Both the position numbers and the translations under genes were made by a program. The notes under the pieces were generated by a model. It made no database searches. It saw only the letters and a program-made list of their open reading frames with translations, and was not told where the DNA came from. Of a stretch of DNA of 33,724 bases, positions 7,956 to 14,208 are shown piece by piece; positions within the stretch are counted from its first letter, which is position 1; the number at the start of each line of letters is the position of its first letter. Where the stretch lies: the IMG/VR virus record IMGVR_UViG_3300050343_000038, positions 1 to 33,724 of that record; one strand, written 5' to 3'. Source of the DNA: a virus.

Positions 7956-8420
7956 TTAAAATTTATTTTTATGTAATTTTATATAATTTATATTACTTTT
8001 AGCTAGTAATTCTGTTGAGGTTTTAAAACTTTTAACCCACTTATCTTTAGGCGGTTTCGGCGAATACGTTACCACTTCTTTTATACCTACTTGAATAATA
8101 CCTTTTGCACATTCATGGCACACCTCTAAGCCATACACAAATAATGTTGACCCTTCTAAGGATATCCCATTTAGTGTGGCATGGTATATACAATTCATTT
8201 CAGCATGAATAATATATTGTTTTTTTAATTCTGAGTTTTCATATATGTTGAGCGTATCATTAAACTTTTTAGGAAATCCGTTATAGCCCTGTGATAATAC
8301 TTGACCTTTTGAACCTATAGCAACAGCACCAACTTTAACTGAAGGGTCTTTAGACCAGCTAGCAAACTTTTTTGCTAATTCAATATATTTTAAATTCCAT
8401 GCATCAGAATAATTAGACAT
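7956..8420 (-). CDS. dCMP deaminase
   Basis: A 154-residue member of the cytidine/deoxycytidylate deaminase family. The zinc site is visible as H72-A-E74 (YIIHAEMNCIYHA) and C101-x2-C104 (LEVCHECAKG). Glu74 is the proton shuttle. The Pro normally seen before the first Cys is replaced by Val. The N-terminal pattern WSKDPSVKVGAVAI followed by GYNGFP is typical of dCMP deaminases. The enzyme would make dUMP from dCMP and feed thymidylate synthesis. Its ATG overlaps the stop of the thymidylate-synthase-like gene by 8 nt, and it is the last gene of a five-gene cassette. In T4 the equivalent enzyme (cd) works beside dCMP hydroxymethylase. Confidence 0.9.
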   Translation of the reverse strand: MSNYSDAWNLKYIELAKKFASWSKDPSVKVGAVAIGSKGQVLSQGYNGFPKKFNDTLNIYENSELKKQYIIHAEMNCIYHATLNGISLEGSTLFVYGLEVCHECAKGIIQVGIKEVVTYSPKPPKDKWVKSFKTSTELLAKSNINYIKLHKNKF

Positions 8421-9207
8421 TAACTTTTAATTTTTGTACTGCATTATGTTTATAACTTGATATTAAGAAATCATTATTATAAATATTATCAATATTAGCT
8501 TGATCATTTAATTTTACATTTGGTGGGTTAAATATTTCAAGCGTATCAATAGTTTTTGCAAACTGCAAATGATTATTATAGATATGCGCGTCGCCTAAAT
8601 TAAATATTAGTTTATGAGGAGTTATATCTAATTCATTAGATAAAACTAACATTAATAATGCATGAAACAAGACATCCGAAGGAAGTCCCACCATTACATC
8701 AGACGAGCGCATATTGACTAGTAAATTTAAATTATTCTCGTGAATTAACAATTGAAAACCGTGAAAACATGGTAATAAAGCCATTTTATTAGCATCAATC
8801 GGATTCCAGGCTGTTACATACAACCTTCTTGATTGAGGATTCTTTTTAGCTTCGCTAATTACATTTCGTAACTGATCTATTTTAAACCCCGAATAATTTC
8901 TCCACTGATAGCCATATATAGGCCCAAGGTTTCCATCATCCTCAGCCCAGGCGTCCCAATAGTTACAACCCAAACTTTTAAAGTCATTAACATTTGTATG
9001 GCCTCTTAGGAAAGCTAATAGCTCGCCAATAACGCCTTTATAAAATATTTTTCTATGCGTTAATAAAGGAAAGCCTGCTTTAAGATTTAATTCTAAGTTA
9101 GCACCAAATATACTTTTTGTACCAACGCCTGTTCTTTCTTTATCCCTATTAACGCCTTGAGTTAATACTTTGTTAACTAGATTGAAATATTGCTTTTCAT
9201 TTTCCAT
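8413..9207 (-). CDS. Thymidylate-synthase-fold enzyme, probable dCMP hydroxymethylase or dCMP methylase
   Basis: A 264-residue protein (E. coli ThyA is also 264) that aligns across its full length with ThyA. Conserved: R25 (RTGVGT), E62 (GELLAFLRG), W84 and W87 (WDAWAEDDG), Y98, R127-R128, catalytic C147 (LLPCFHGFQ), R167-S168-x-D170 (MRSSDV), H208 and Y210 (DAHIYNNH). Two changes fall on the base-recognition site. ThyA N177 (GLPFN) is D178 here (GLPSD), and ThyA H147 beside the nucleophile is F148. Asn-to-Asp at this position is the established determinant of dCMP preference in T4 dCMP hydroxymethylase and in engineered thymidylate synthases. The substrate is therefore probably dCMP. Whether the product is hydroxymethyl- or methyl-dCMP cannot be told. 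A plain dUMP enzyme remains possible. Tightly overlapped by its cassette neighbours. Confidence 0.88.
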   Translation of the reverse strand: MENEKQYFNLVNKVLTQGVNRDKERTGVGTKSIFGANLELNLKAGFPLLTHRKIFYKGVIGELLAFLRGHTNVNDFKSLGCNYWDAWAEDDGNLGPIYGYQWRNYSGFKIDQLRNVISEAKKNPQSRRLYVTAWNPIDANKMALLPCFHGFQLLIHENNLNLLVNMRSSDVMVGLPSDVLFHALLMLVLSNELDITPHKLIFNLGDAHIYNNHLQFAKTIDTLEIFNPPNVKLNDQANIDNIYNNDFLISSYKHNAVQKLKVNV

Positions 9208-9463
9208 TTTGTTTTTTTAAGTAAGCTCCGTAAAAACTAGCATAATTAATTAAATCTAATACCGAATCATAGCTAGATTCAAAGTTAGGTTTCTTTTCGT
9301 CAAACGCTATCGATTCTAAACGCTTTACTTTTGTTTGAATCATTTGCAAATATGAATGATGCCCATACGGAAAATATTCTTGCTTAGCTTCAGAATCTTT
9401 TGAGTTGTAATCTTCGGCTTTTTGTTTTTGTAAAGCTGCCGCTTCGCTTAATACTGAATGCAT
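9197..9463 (-). CDS. DUF1599/Nmad1-type nucleotide-associated protein
   Basis: An 88-residue helical protein with KAEDYN near residue 16 and the block YLQMIQTKVKRLESI...NFESSYDSVLDLINYASFY. This matches the pattern of the small DUF1599 family (Nucleotide modification associated domain 1), often encoded in phages beside thymidylate synthase or other nucleotide enzymes and thought to relate to all-alpha NTP pyrophosphatases. A TAAGGAGT Shine-Dalgarno precedes the ATG. It overlaps the thymidylate-synthase-like gene by 11 nt. The family call is from pattern memory, and the biochemical role of the family is not well established. Confidence 0.65.
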   Translation of the reverse strand: MHSVLSEAAALQKQKAEDYNSKDSEAKQEYFPYGHHSYLQMIQTKVKRLESIAFDEKKPNFESSYDSVLDLINYASFYGAYLKKQNGK

Positions 9464-9466
9464 GTT

Positions 9467-9868
9467 TTACTCCTTATTTAAAAAATCTAATTTACCTACA
9501 TTATCAAAATGTTGAGGAGCTTGCCAGCCTTCTGGTTTTACAAGATCGGGCAATCCTAAAGGATTCGGCCTGCTATCTTTAACTCCTATTTCTTTTTGCA
9601 TGTTTGCATGATGCACACGCTTCCATGCTGTTTTAATATCTACATCAAACGCATCAAGAGAGCCTAGCGCAATTACAATGATATCTATAAAAGCATCAAC
9701 TACTTCATCGGGCTCTTCATTGTTAATAGCTTCAAACAATTCTGTTAATTCTTCTTGAATAAACTTAGCTCTAAATTCAAGATAATGTAATTTTTCATTA
9801 TCAGATGCTTTGCTAATAAACCGGTATATTTTGTAATACCGGTTTAATTTTTTAATATCGCCAATCAT
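9467..9868 (-). CDS. All-alpha NTP pyrophosphatase (MazG / dCTPase-like)
   Basis: A 133-residue protein with the paired metal-binding motifs of the all-alpha NTP pyrophosphatase superfamily: E39-E40-x2-E43 (IQEELTELFEAI) and, 11 residues on, E55-x2-D58-x3-D62 (EVVDAFIDIIVIA). The C-terminal WKRVHHANMQK block recalls the HisE/MazG-like 'V..SN.SK' helix. Family members hydrolyse (d)NTPs to monophosphate and pyrophosphate; T4 gp56, a dCTPase/dUTPase, does this to supply dCMP and exclude dCTP from DNA. Given the dCMP-type neighbour, dCTP is a reasonable substrate guess (inference). The start shares an ATGA overlap with the upstream gene. Confidence 0.82.
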   Translation of the reverse strand: MIGDIKKLNRYYKIYRFISKASDNEKLHYLEFRAKFIQEELTELFEAINNEEPDEVVDAFIDIIVIALGSLDAFDVDIKTAWKRVHHANMQKEIGVKDSRPNPLGLPDLVKPEGWQAPQHFDNVGKLDFLNKE

Positions 9869-10080
9869 TTTTTATTAAAATCCGCAATAACTTTTTTATT
9901 TTCTTTAACCATAAAATTGTAAGCGTCTTGCTTGTTATTAAAACGAAAATGTTTAGGTACTTTATGTTTAAAAGGGTTCATACCTTTAACAAAAAAATGT
10001 GTATAAGAGGCCGATGGTCCTCCAAGCACATACCAAGTATAAGCAGGGTTTTTTACATATGGATTATTTTGTATATTCAT
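9865..10080 (-). CDS. Small protein, first gene of the nucleotide cassette, unknown
   Basis: A 71-residue aromatic-rich protein (NPYVKNPAYTWYVLGGPSAS, then THFFVKGMNPFKHKVPKHFR) with a basic C-terminal helix (AYNFMVKENKKVIADFNKK). A TTAAGGAG Shine-Dalgarno lies 6-7 nt before the ATG, and its stop overlaps the pyrophosphatase start as ATGA. It is the promoter-proximal gene after the motif shared with the early promoter. I do not recognise the family. The compact beta-then-helix layout and basic charge would suit a small regulator or nucleic-acid-binding protein, but that is a guess. Confidence 0.7.
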   Translation of the reverse strand: MNIQNNPYVKNPAYTWYVLGGPSASYTHFFVKGMNPFKHKVPKHFRFNNKQDAYNFMVKENKKVIADFNKK

Positions 10081-10118
10081 AATTAACTCCTTAAATTATG
10101 TTGTTTGTTTATAAGATA

Positions 10119-10156
10119 ATTATATCAAATCATATATAAATGTATACCTTTTTATA
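10119..10156 (-). promoter_or_regulatory. Promoter of the nucleotide cassette with shared 16-bp motif
   Basis: The minus strand shows TATAAAAAGGTATACA (10156-10141), ending in a -35-like TATACA, then a 16-bp spacer and TATAAT (10124-10119), followed by the Shine-Dalgarno of the first cassette gene. The identical 16-bp motif lies in front of the early operon (19498-19483), there with a 17-bp spacer before TATAAT. It begins 3 nt after the terminase large subunit stop. Confidence 0.7.
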
Positions 10157-10159
10157 TGT

Positions 10160-11986
10160 TTATTTCCAATCATTTACCCAATTACGCCTTTGATTAGCTC
10201 TAAATGAATTGTTTTTAACATTTTTTGTATGCTCCGCTTGCGTTGATTTGTTTTTATTAATTAATTGCTCTAAGCGGTCATAATTCGGTTGCAGTATATA
10301 CAAAGCGGCCAATCCATAAACAAATGTATCAAGCGCTTCATTACGCGTTGTCTTTTTAACCCATTCAAACTTTTTAGCCCCTTTAAAATATTTAATAACT
10401 CTTTTTTCAGAAGTTAACTGACGAAAATATTCCTCATCAACTGTAGCTGGAAAGTGTATTGTTTTTATTTCAGATTTTAATCGAGTATAAATTGCTTCTT
10501 TTGCAGTATCAGAACCAACAGGGTAAAGTATATGTCTTGACCGGCCAATAAAAGATGGTCGCCCTGCTACTGGCTTATTGCTTTGTGACTGACCTTTAAT
10601 AGCAAATACTTTTCTATGTACACGTTTTGAAGTAAACGCATACACTTGTTGTGTATGATGGCCGCCGGAGTCAACACAAGCGCATGCAATTCTAAGAGGT
10701 TTATCATCTTCTCTTTTAAATGTTGTTCCTAAATATGTATCTAAATCTTTCCAAACAACATTACTTGAGGGGTCCCCAAAAAATACGCGATAGTCTAAAA
10801 CCCAAGCTTCGTTGTTTTTACCCCAACCTATTGTTTGGGCTTCGAGTCTATCCCCCTGTACATCAACACCGGCTGTAATTAATAAAACATTGTTTGGAAT
10901 ATTTGAATAGTCGTACTCTTCTCGTTGATTCATTAATGAGCTATGTTCAATACTTTCACCCGGATCATCAAACGTTTTACCTAAAGCAGTATTGACCCAT
11001 GTCTTTAGCATTTCAGGCTGACTCTTAACAGCATAAAAATCAACAGCCATATCTTTCCATGTTCTCCACGGTGAATATAATTCGGATATATGAAATCCTG
11101 CTGTTTTCTTTGTTTCTTGCGTTGCAACCCATTTGCCTCGAGATAACATCCACATTTTTTTAGTTTCCGAGATAATACATTCGCAATGCTTGCAAGTATA
11201 TTCTGCTGTTTCAGGCTTTTTAGATTCCCAATGTATTTGCTCCCAATCTAAAACCTGGTATTCGTTACATTCAGGGCACGGGACATTATAATATCTTTGG
11301 TCTGACTGCTCAAACGCAATTTCAATTCTTGATAAGCCTTTAATTGTTGGGGTTGAAGTAATAAACACTTTTCGATTCCAAAACGTTGTAGTACGTTTTA
11401 CCGCTAGGTTGATCGGGTCTCCTTCTGCACCAGCGCTAGGGTCATAACGATCTATTTCATCGCAAAGCAAAATTCGTATTGGTCTTGATGCTAATCCTGC
11501 TGCTGAGTTTGACCCGACGATATTTATATTACCTCCCGGGAACTGCTTAGATAAAACTGTGTTAGAACTATCTTTACTTCTTGGGTCTTTAACTTTAGCT
11601 CTTAACCTATCGCAATCACGAATCATATTAGCTAGCCTGTCTTTACTCCAAGCTTGAGCCATTTGCAATGTTGGTTGTAATACTAAGCACGGGCTAGGGT
11701 CTTGATCAATATAATAAGCCACTATATTGTTTAATATTTCAGTTGCGCCAACCTGCGCACTTTTCATAAAAACAATAGTATGAATTTTAGGATCATTAAC
11801 AGCATCCATAATACCTTTTTGATATGGTGCTCGTGATGTTTTCCACATACCTGCTTCCGCTGATGACTCGGGCGAAAGCGTTCTATACTGATCAGCCCAT
11901 TCTGAAACAGTTAAATCAGGCGGAGGGGTCCACGTCTTTTTTGTCGATAAGAGTATTCTCTCTATATTCTCTTGGTATTGGGTCAT
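10160..11986 (-). CDS. Terminase large subunit, GpA family
   Basis: A 608-residue packaging motor and nuclease. The N-terminal part has WTPPPDLTVSEWADQYRTLS and ...SRAPYQKGIMDAVNDP, the usual GpA opening. The ATPase has the Walker A-like loop MKSAQVGATEILNN and Walker B ILLCDEIDRYD. A zinc-binding segment follows (CPECNEYQVLDW...CKHCECI). The nuclease domain starts at LLITAGVDVQGDRLEAQTIG. The GpA family includes lambda gpA and is generally associated with cos cleavage, which supports the cos candidate upstream. Its start lies inside the small subunit gene (71-nt overlap). The length is close to that of lambda gpA (641). Confidence 0.95.
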   Translation of the reverse strand: MTQYQENIERILLSTKKTWTPPPDLTVSEWADQYRTLSPESSAEAGMWKTSRAPYQKGIMDAVNDPKIHTIVFMKSAQVGATEILNNIVAYYIDQDPSPCLVLQPTLQMAQAWSKDRLANMIRDCDRLRAKVKDPRSKDSSNTVLSKQFPGGNINIVGSNSAAGLASRPIRILLCDEIDRYDPSAGAEGDPINLAVKRTTTFWNRKVFITSTPTIKGLSRIEIAFEQSDQRYYNVPCPECNEYQVLDWEQIHWESKKPETAEYTCKHCECIISETKKMWMLSRGKWVATQETKKTAGFHISELYSPWRTWKDMAVDFYAVKSQPEMLKTWVNTALGKTFDDPGESIEHSSLMNQREEYDYSNIPNNVLLITAGVDVQGDRLEAQTIGWGKNNEAWVLDYRVFFGDPSSNVVWKDLDTYLGTTFKREDDKPLRIACACVDSGGHHTQQVYAFTSKRVHRKVFAIKGQSQSNKPVAGRPSFIGRSRHILYPVGSDTAKEAIYTRLKSEIKTIHFPATVDEEYFRQLTSEKRVIKYFKGAKKFEWVKKTTRNEALDTFVYGLAALYILQPNYDRLEQLINKNKSTQAEHTKNVKNNSFRANQRRNWVNDWK

Positions 11987-12428
11987 TTGCTAATTCCTCT
12001 AATGCCTCATATATTGAATTCTTTATTATTTTTTCTACCTCATTAAAATCTTCGCTAGCTAAAACTAAATGACTTACTTTATTTGGTATTGTTAACAGCT
12101 TACCACGGCAATTAGCAGCATAACTTACCCAGGTTGATTCTACTTGATCGGTTGGTATTAGCTTTCCTTCTATAACAGCCACATCTAGCTGCGCTTTCTT
12201 TGCTTGGGCGGCTGTAAGCTTAGTTTTTTCCTCTGTAATATCTCCTGTGCCATCTTTTAATGTATATCTAGCCTTTTGTTGCAACTCTTCTATATAAGAT
12301 TGTCTGCAATGATCTAAATCAAGCGGATTTGGGCCTGGTTTTGGCTTAAATACGCCTTTTTCAACTAATTTGCCAACATTTTGGACCGACATAAACAAAT
12401 GCTCGGCTACGTCTTTTCTACTTGCCAT
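11916..12428 (-). CDS. Terminase small subunit (Nu1-like)
   Basis: A 170-residue protein with an N-terminal winged-helix-like DNA-binding segment (MASRKDVAEHLFMSVQNVGK, LVEKGVFKPK), a central coiled region rich in Lys/Glu (EEKTKLTAAQAKKAQLDVAV), and a C-terminal helical oligomerisation part. The block LTAAQAKKAQLDVAVIEGKL is typical of the lambda Nu1/gp1 family. It would recognise the packaging site and load the large subunit. It lies directly after the GC-rich candidate cos site and overlaps the large-subunit gene by 71 nt. Confidence 0.9.
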   Translation of the reverse strand: MASRKDVAEHLFMSVQNVGKLVEKGVFKPKPGPNPLDLDHCRQSYIEELQQKARYTLKDGTGDITEEKTKLTAAQAKKAQLDVAVIEGKLIPTDQVESTWVSYAANCRGKLLTIPNKVSHLVLASEDFNEVEKIIKNSIYEALEELANDPIPREYRENTLIDKKDVDPSA

Positions 12429-12455
12429 AATCTAAAATTAAACTCAATGTACGGA

Positions 12456-12520
12456 ACGAGTGTCTAATAAAACCCCGTGAGCGAATAACCGCGGCGGTCA
12501 TATTCCACAGAGTACCTGTT
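12456..12520. other. Candidate cos packaging site
   Basis: In a 114-bp gap before the small terminase gene, an AT-poor island stands out. The minus strand reads ATGACCGCCGCGGTTAT (12501-12485), a hyphenated palindrome with 7 of 8 pairs matching around a central C, then CTCACGGGGTTTTATTAG. Lambda cos has a comparable layout: a GC-rich dyad nick site, then CGCGGGTTTT, placed upstream of nu1 in the same orientation. The terminase is of the GpA (cos) type. The cut positions cannot be told from the sequence. Confidence 0.45.
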
Positions 12521-12542
12521 GTTTTGGAACTTATGCTTAAAA

Positions 12543-12953
12543 TCAAAGTGAACCCCTTATACTATAGCTGTGCAAAGTAATTATTGGAATCAAGTAGCAT
12601 TTAGCATTGTTAACTTTTATATCTTTACAATCTTCTCGTAAGATACACTCAATGATTTTTATAGGTTTAATCCATAAGAATCCAGAGGCTGTATGTATAC
12701 ACCAATAGCTAGCTTTAGTTGTAAGTATATCTCCTGGCTTATTATTACGCTCATACTCGATAATAATATTATTTGTTTGCTCAGACTTTTTATCGTATTT
12801 AACTTCAACGCTTTTATGTAACTCGGGCACCCATATATCGTAGTCAACGAACTGCCCCTCTATACGCGTTGCTAACGGGTATTTTCTTTTTAAGGTTTTT
12901 AAAACTTTTTCTTCGTACTCTATGCCCATGTTTAATAATGATTGAAAATTCAT
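12543..12953 (-). CDS. PD-(D/E)XK nuclease-like protein next to the packaging site
   Basis: A 136-residue protein. The segment GIEYEEKVLKTLKRKYP, then DYDIWVPELHKSVEVKYDKK, shows the helix-D-(10)-E-x-K layout of the PD-(D/E)XK fold, with D39, E50 and K52 as candidate catalytic residues. TTKASYWCIHTASGFLWI continues the beta core. The start overlaps the preceding stop as ATGA. It is the last gene before the candidate cos site and terminase, so a role in recombination, DNA processing or packaging is possible; position alone does not decide. It is distinct in sequence from the other three nuclease-like genes here. Confidence 0.65.
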   Translation of the reverse strand: MNFQSLLNMGIEYEEKVLKTLKRKYPLATRIEGQFVDYDIWVPELHKSVEVKYDKKSEQTNNIIIEYERNNKPGDILTTKASYWCIHTASGFLWIKPIKIIECILREDCKDIKVNNAKCYLIPIITLHSYSIRGSL

Positions 12954-13540
12954 TTAGCTTTGTACCCAGCTTTTTTAATATAATAATTTGCAATCTTTTC
13001 ATATTTAATTGGGTATAACTTATTTGCTGCGCTTGTAGCCACTCGATAAAATGGAAATATAGGATTATATTGTGGATTGGTTTCAAACCTATGAATAATT
13101 TTTACACCTTTTTTAGTTGGCTCCCATACGCCATAAATACCTTTAATTGTATCTTTAAATTGTTTGCCTTTAACAACACCAGATTTTCTACCAGGTATAT
13201 TGCCGTACTTATTAAGCTTAGCATTTACAGTTGGAACAGCTGTATTTATTACTGGTCTTACTCCTCCGACTATGTTTCTGTGTATAAATTCCTGAGCCCA
13301 GTCTCTAAATGTAATTGTTGATTGAAGTTTATTTTTTTTAGCAAATTCAACATAAACACTTTTTAAAGTTTGCGGTCTCGGCCTGTCAAATGATTTACGC
13401 ATAGACGCTTGTTCAAGCTCTTTAATTCGTACTGCTGTTTCATTTAAAGCTATGCGTGTAACATTCGGTATATCAACTTTTTGAAACTTTTTTAACTCTT
13501 TGTTAAATTCTTTTATATTGCTTTTAACTGATACTTTCAT
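12950..13540 (-). CDS. Possible minor tail protein Z-like, outside the tail operon
   Basis: A 196-residue basic protein. Its opening (KEFNKELKKFQKVDIPNVTR, IALNETAVRIKELEQASMRK), in which a helix is followed by 'ALN..A......', resembles the lambda gpZ/HK97 gp10-like tail completion family. RPRPQTLKSVYVEFAKK, then a central basic region and a C-terminal FYRVATSAANKLYPIKYEKI, fit the same general layout. If correct, it is displaced from the tail genes and lies between the replication genes and the terminase. It may instead be an unrelated early protein. No catalytic motif is visible. Confidence 0.45.
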   Translation of the reverse strand: MKVSVKSNIKEFNKELKKFQKVDIPNVTRIALNETAVRIKELEQASMRKSFDRPRPQTLKSVYVEFAKKNKLQSTITFRDWAQEFIHRNIVGGVRPVINTAVPTVNAKLNKYGNIPGRKSGVVKGKQFKDTIKGIYGVWEPTKKGVKIIHRFETNPQYNPIFPFYRVATSAANKLYPIKYEKIANYYIKKAGYKAK

Positions 13541-14042
13541 ATTTTTTTATTTGCCCTCGTAATTTATATGTTGCGCGCTTAGCATTAAATATAGTTTGAT
13601 CTATTGCTATAAGTAATTCGTCAATATAAAAAATTATAACATCTTCTTTGCTTTTGTATCTTTCGTATGCAATCGGCATATCATCTTCGTTGACGCAAAT
13701 AATAATTTGTTTATTTGTAACAGGATGATTACTTAATATAAATTCTGGTGATAACTTATTATAGCCTAAGTCTTTAGCATCTTTTATTAATGCTTCATAA
13801 GCTCTTATCATCATATTATTTAACTCAATCTTATTATGTGTTAAATATGCGTTTAAGTATTTTGCCTCGGCTCTTTTAAACCTCATGAGAAGCTCTGGAG
13901 ATATTAACTGTAAAATTCTTTGTTTACCCCACTCTTTACTTATTTTGTTTTTTATTTGATTCAATTCTAGCAATGACTTATTTAATTCTTTCTTAAGTTG
14001 CTTTGCTTTAAGTTCTTTTATTTTGTCTTCTTTATAATTCAT
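13524..14042 (-). CDS. Conserved-looking helical protein, unknown
   Basis: A 172-residue protein. The N-terminal 60 residues are a lysine-rich coiled coil (IKELKAKQLKKELNKSLLEL). The middle part has ELLMRFKRAEAKYLNAYLTH, and the C-terminal half has a mixed segment with NKQIIICVNEDDMPIAYERY. The gene starts directly beside the repeat array (the first repeat begins 1 nt upstream of its ATG) and overlaps the next gene by 17 nt. I do not recognise a family. Being adjacent to a possible origin and the primase-helicase gene, it could be a replication partner, but there is no direct evidence. Confidence 0.7.
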   Translation of the reverse strand: MNYKEDKIKELKAKQLKKELNKSLLELNQIKNKISKEWGKQRILQLISPELLMRFKRAEAKYLNAYLTHNKIELNNMMIRAYEALIKDAKDLGYNKLSPEFILSNHPVTNKQIIICVNEDDMPIAYERYKSKEDVIIFYIDELLIAIDQTIFNAKRATYKLRGQIKKYESIS

Positions 14043-14208
14043 AGTTACATTAATAGTTACATATTAGCAAAAGGCGACTTCTTAAAAAGTTACATGAGTT
14101 ACATATACCTAAAGGTATATGTATGTAACTCAAAATGTAACTCTTTTTTCTTTGAAGTTTGAAAAGAAATGTAACTAAAAAGTAACTAATGTAACTAATT
14201 ATGTAACT
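14043..14208. repeat. Array of ten 8-bp repeats around a palindrome; possible replication origin
   Basis: Four copies of AGTTACAT (starting 14043, 14055, 14088, 14097) are followed by a perfect inverted repeat, ACATATACCT (14101-14110) and AGGTATATGT (14113-14122). Six copies of the reverse form ATGTAACT follow (starting 14123, 14135, 14169, 14180 with one mismatch, 14189, 14201). Starts within clusters are often 9 or 12 bp apart. The stretch has no plausible gene and lies between the primase-helicase stop and the next start. Iteron-like arrays beside a replication initiator or helicase gene are a common origin layout. An operator array is the main alternative. Confidence 0.7.

Noticed and set aside
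14101-14122. Intrinsic terminator
   Set aside because: The stem is AT-rich and the nearest T-run on the minus strand lies about 11 nt beyond it, after further repeats. The flanking array fits an origin or operator better.
14043-14208. CRISPR array
   Set aside because: Repeats are only 8 bp, spacing is 9-46 bp and irregular, orientation flips, and there are no cas genes.
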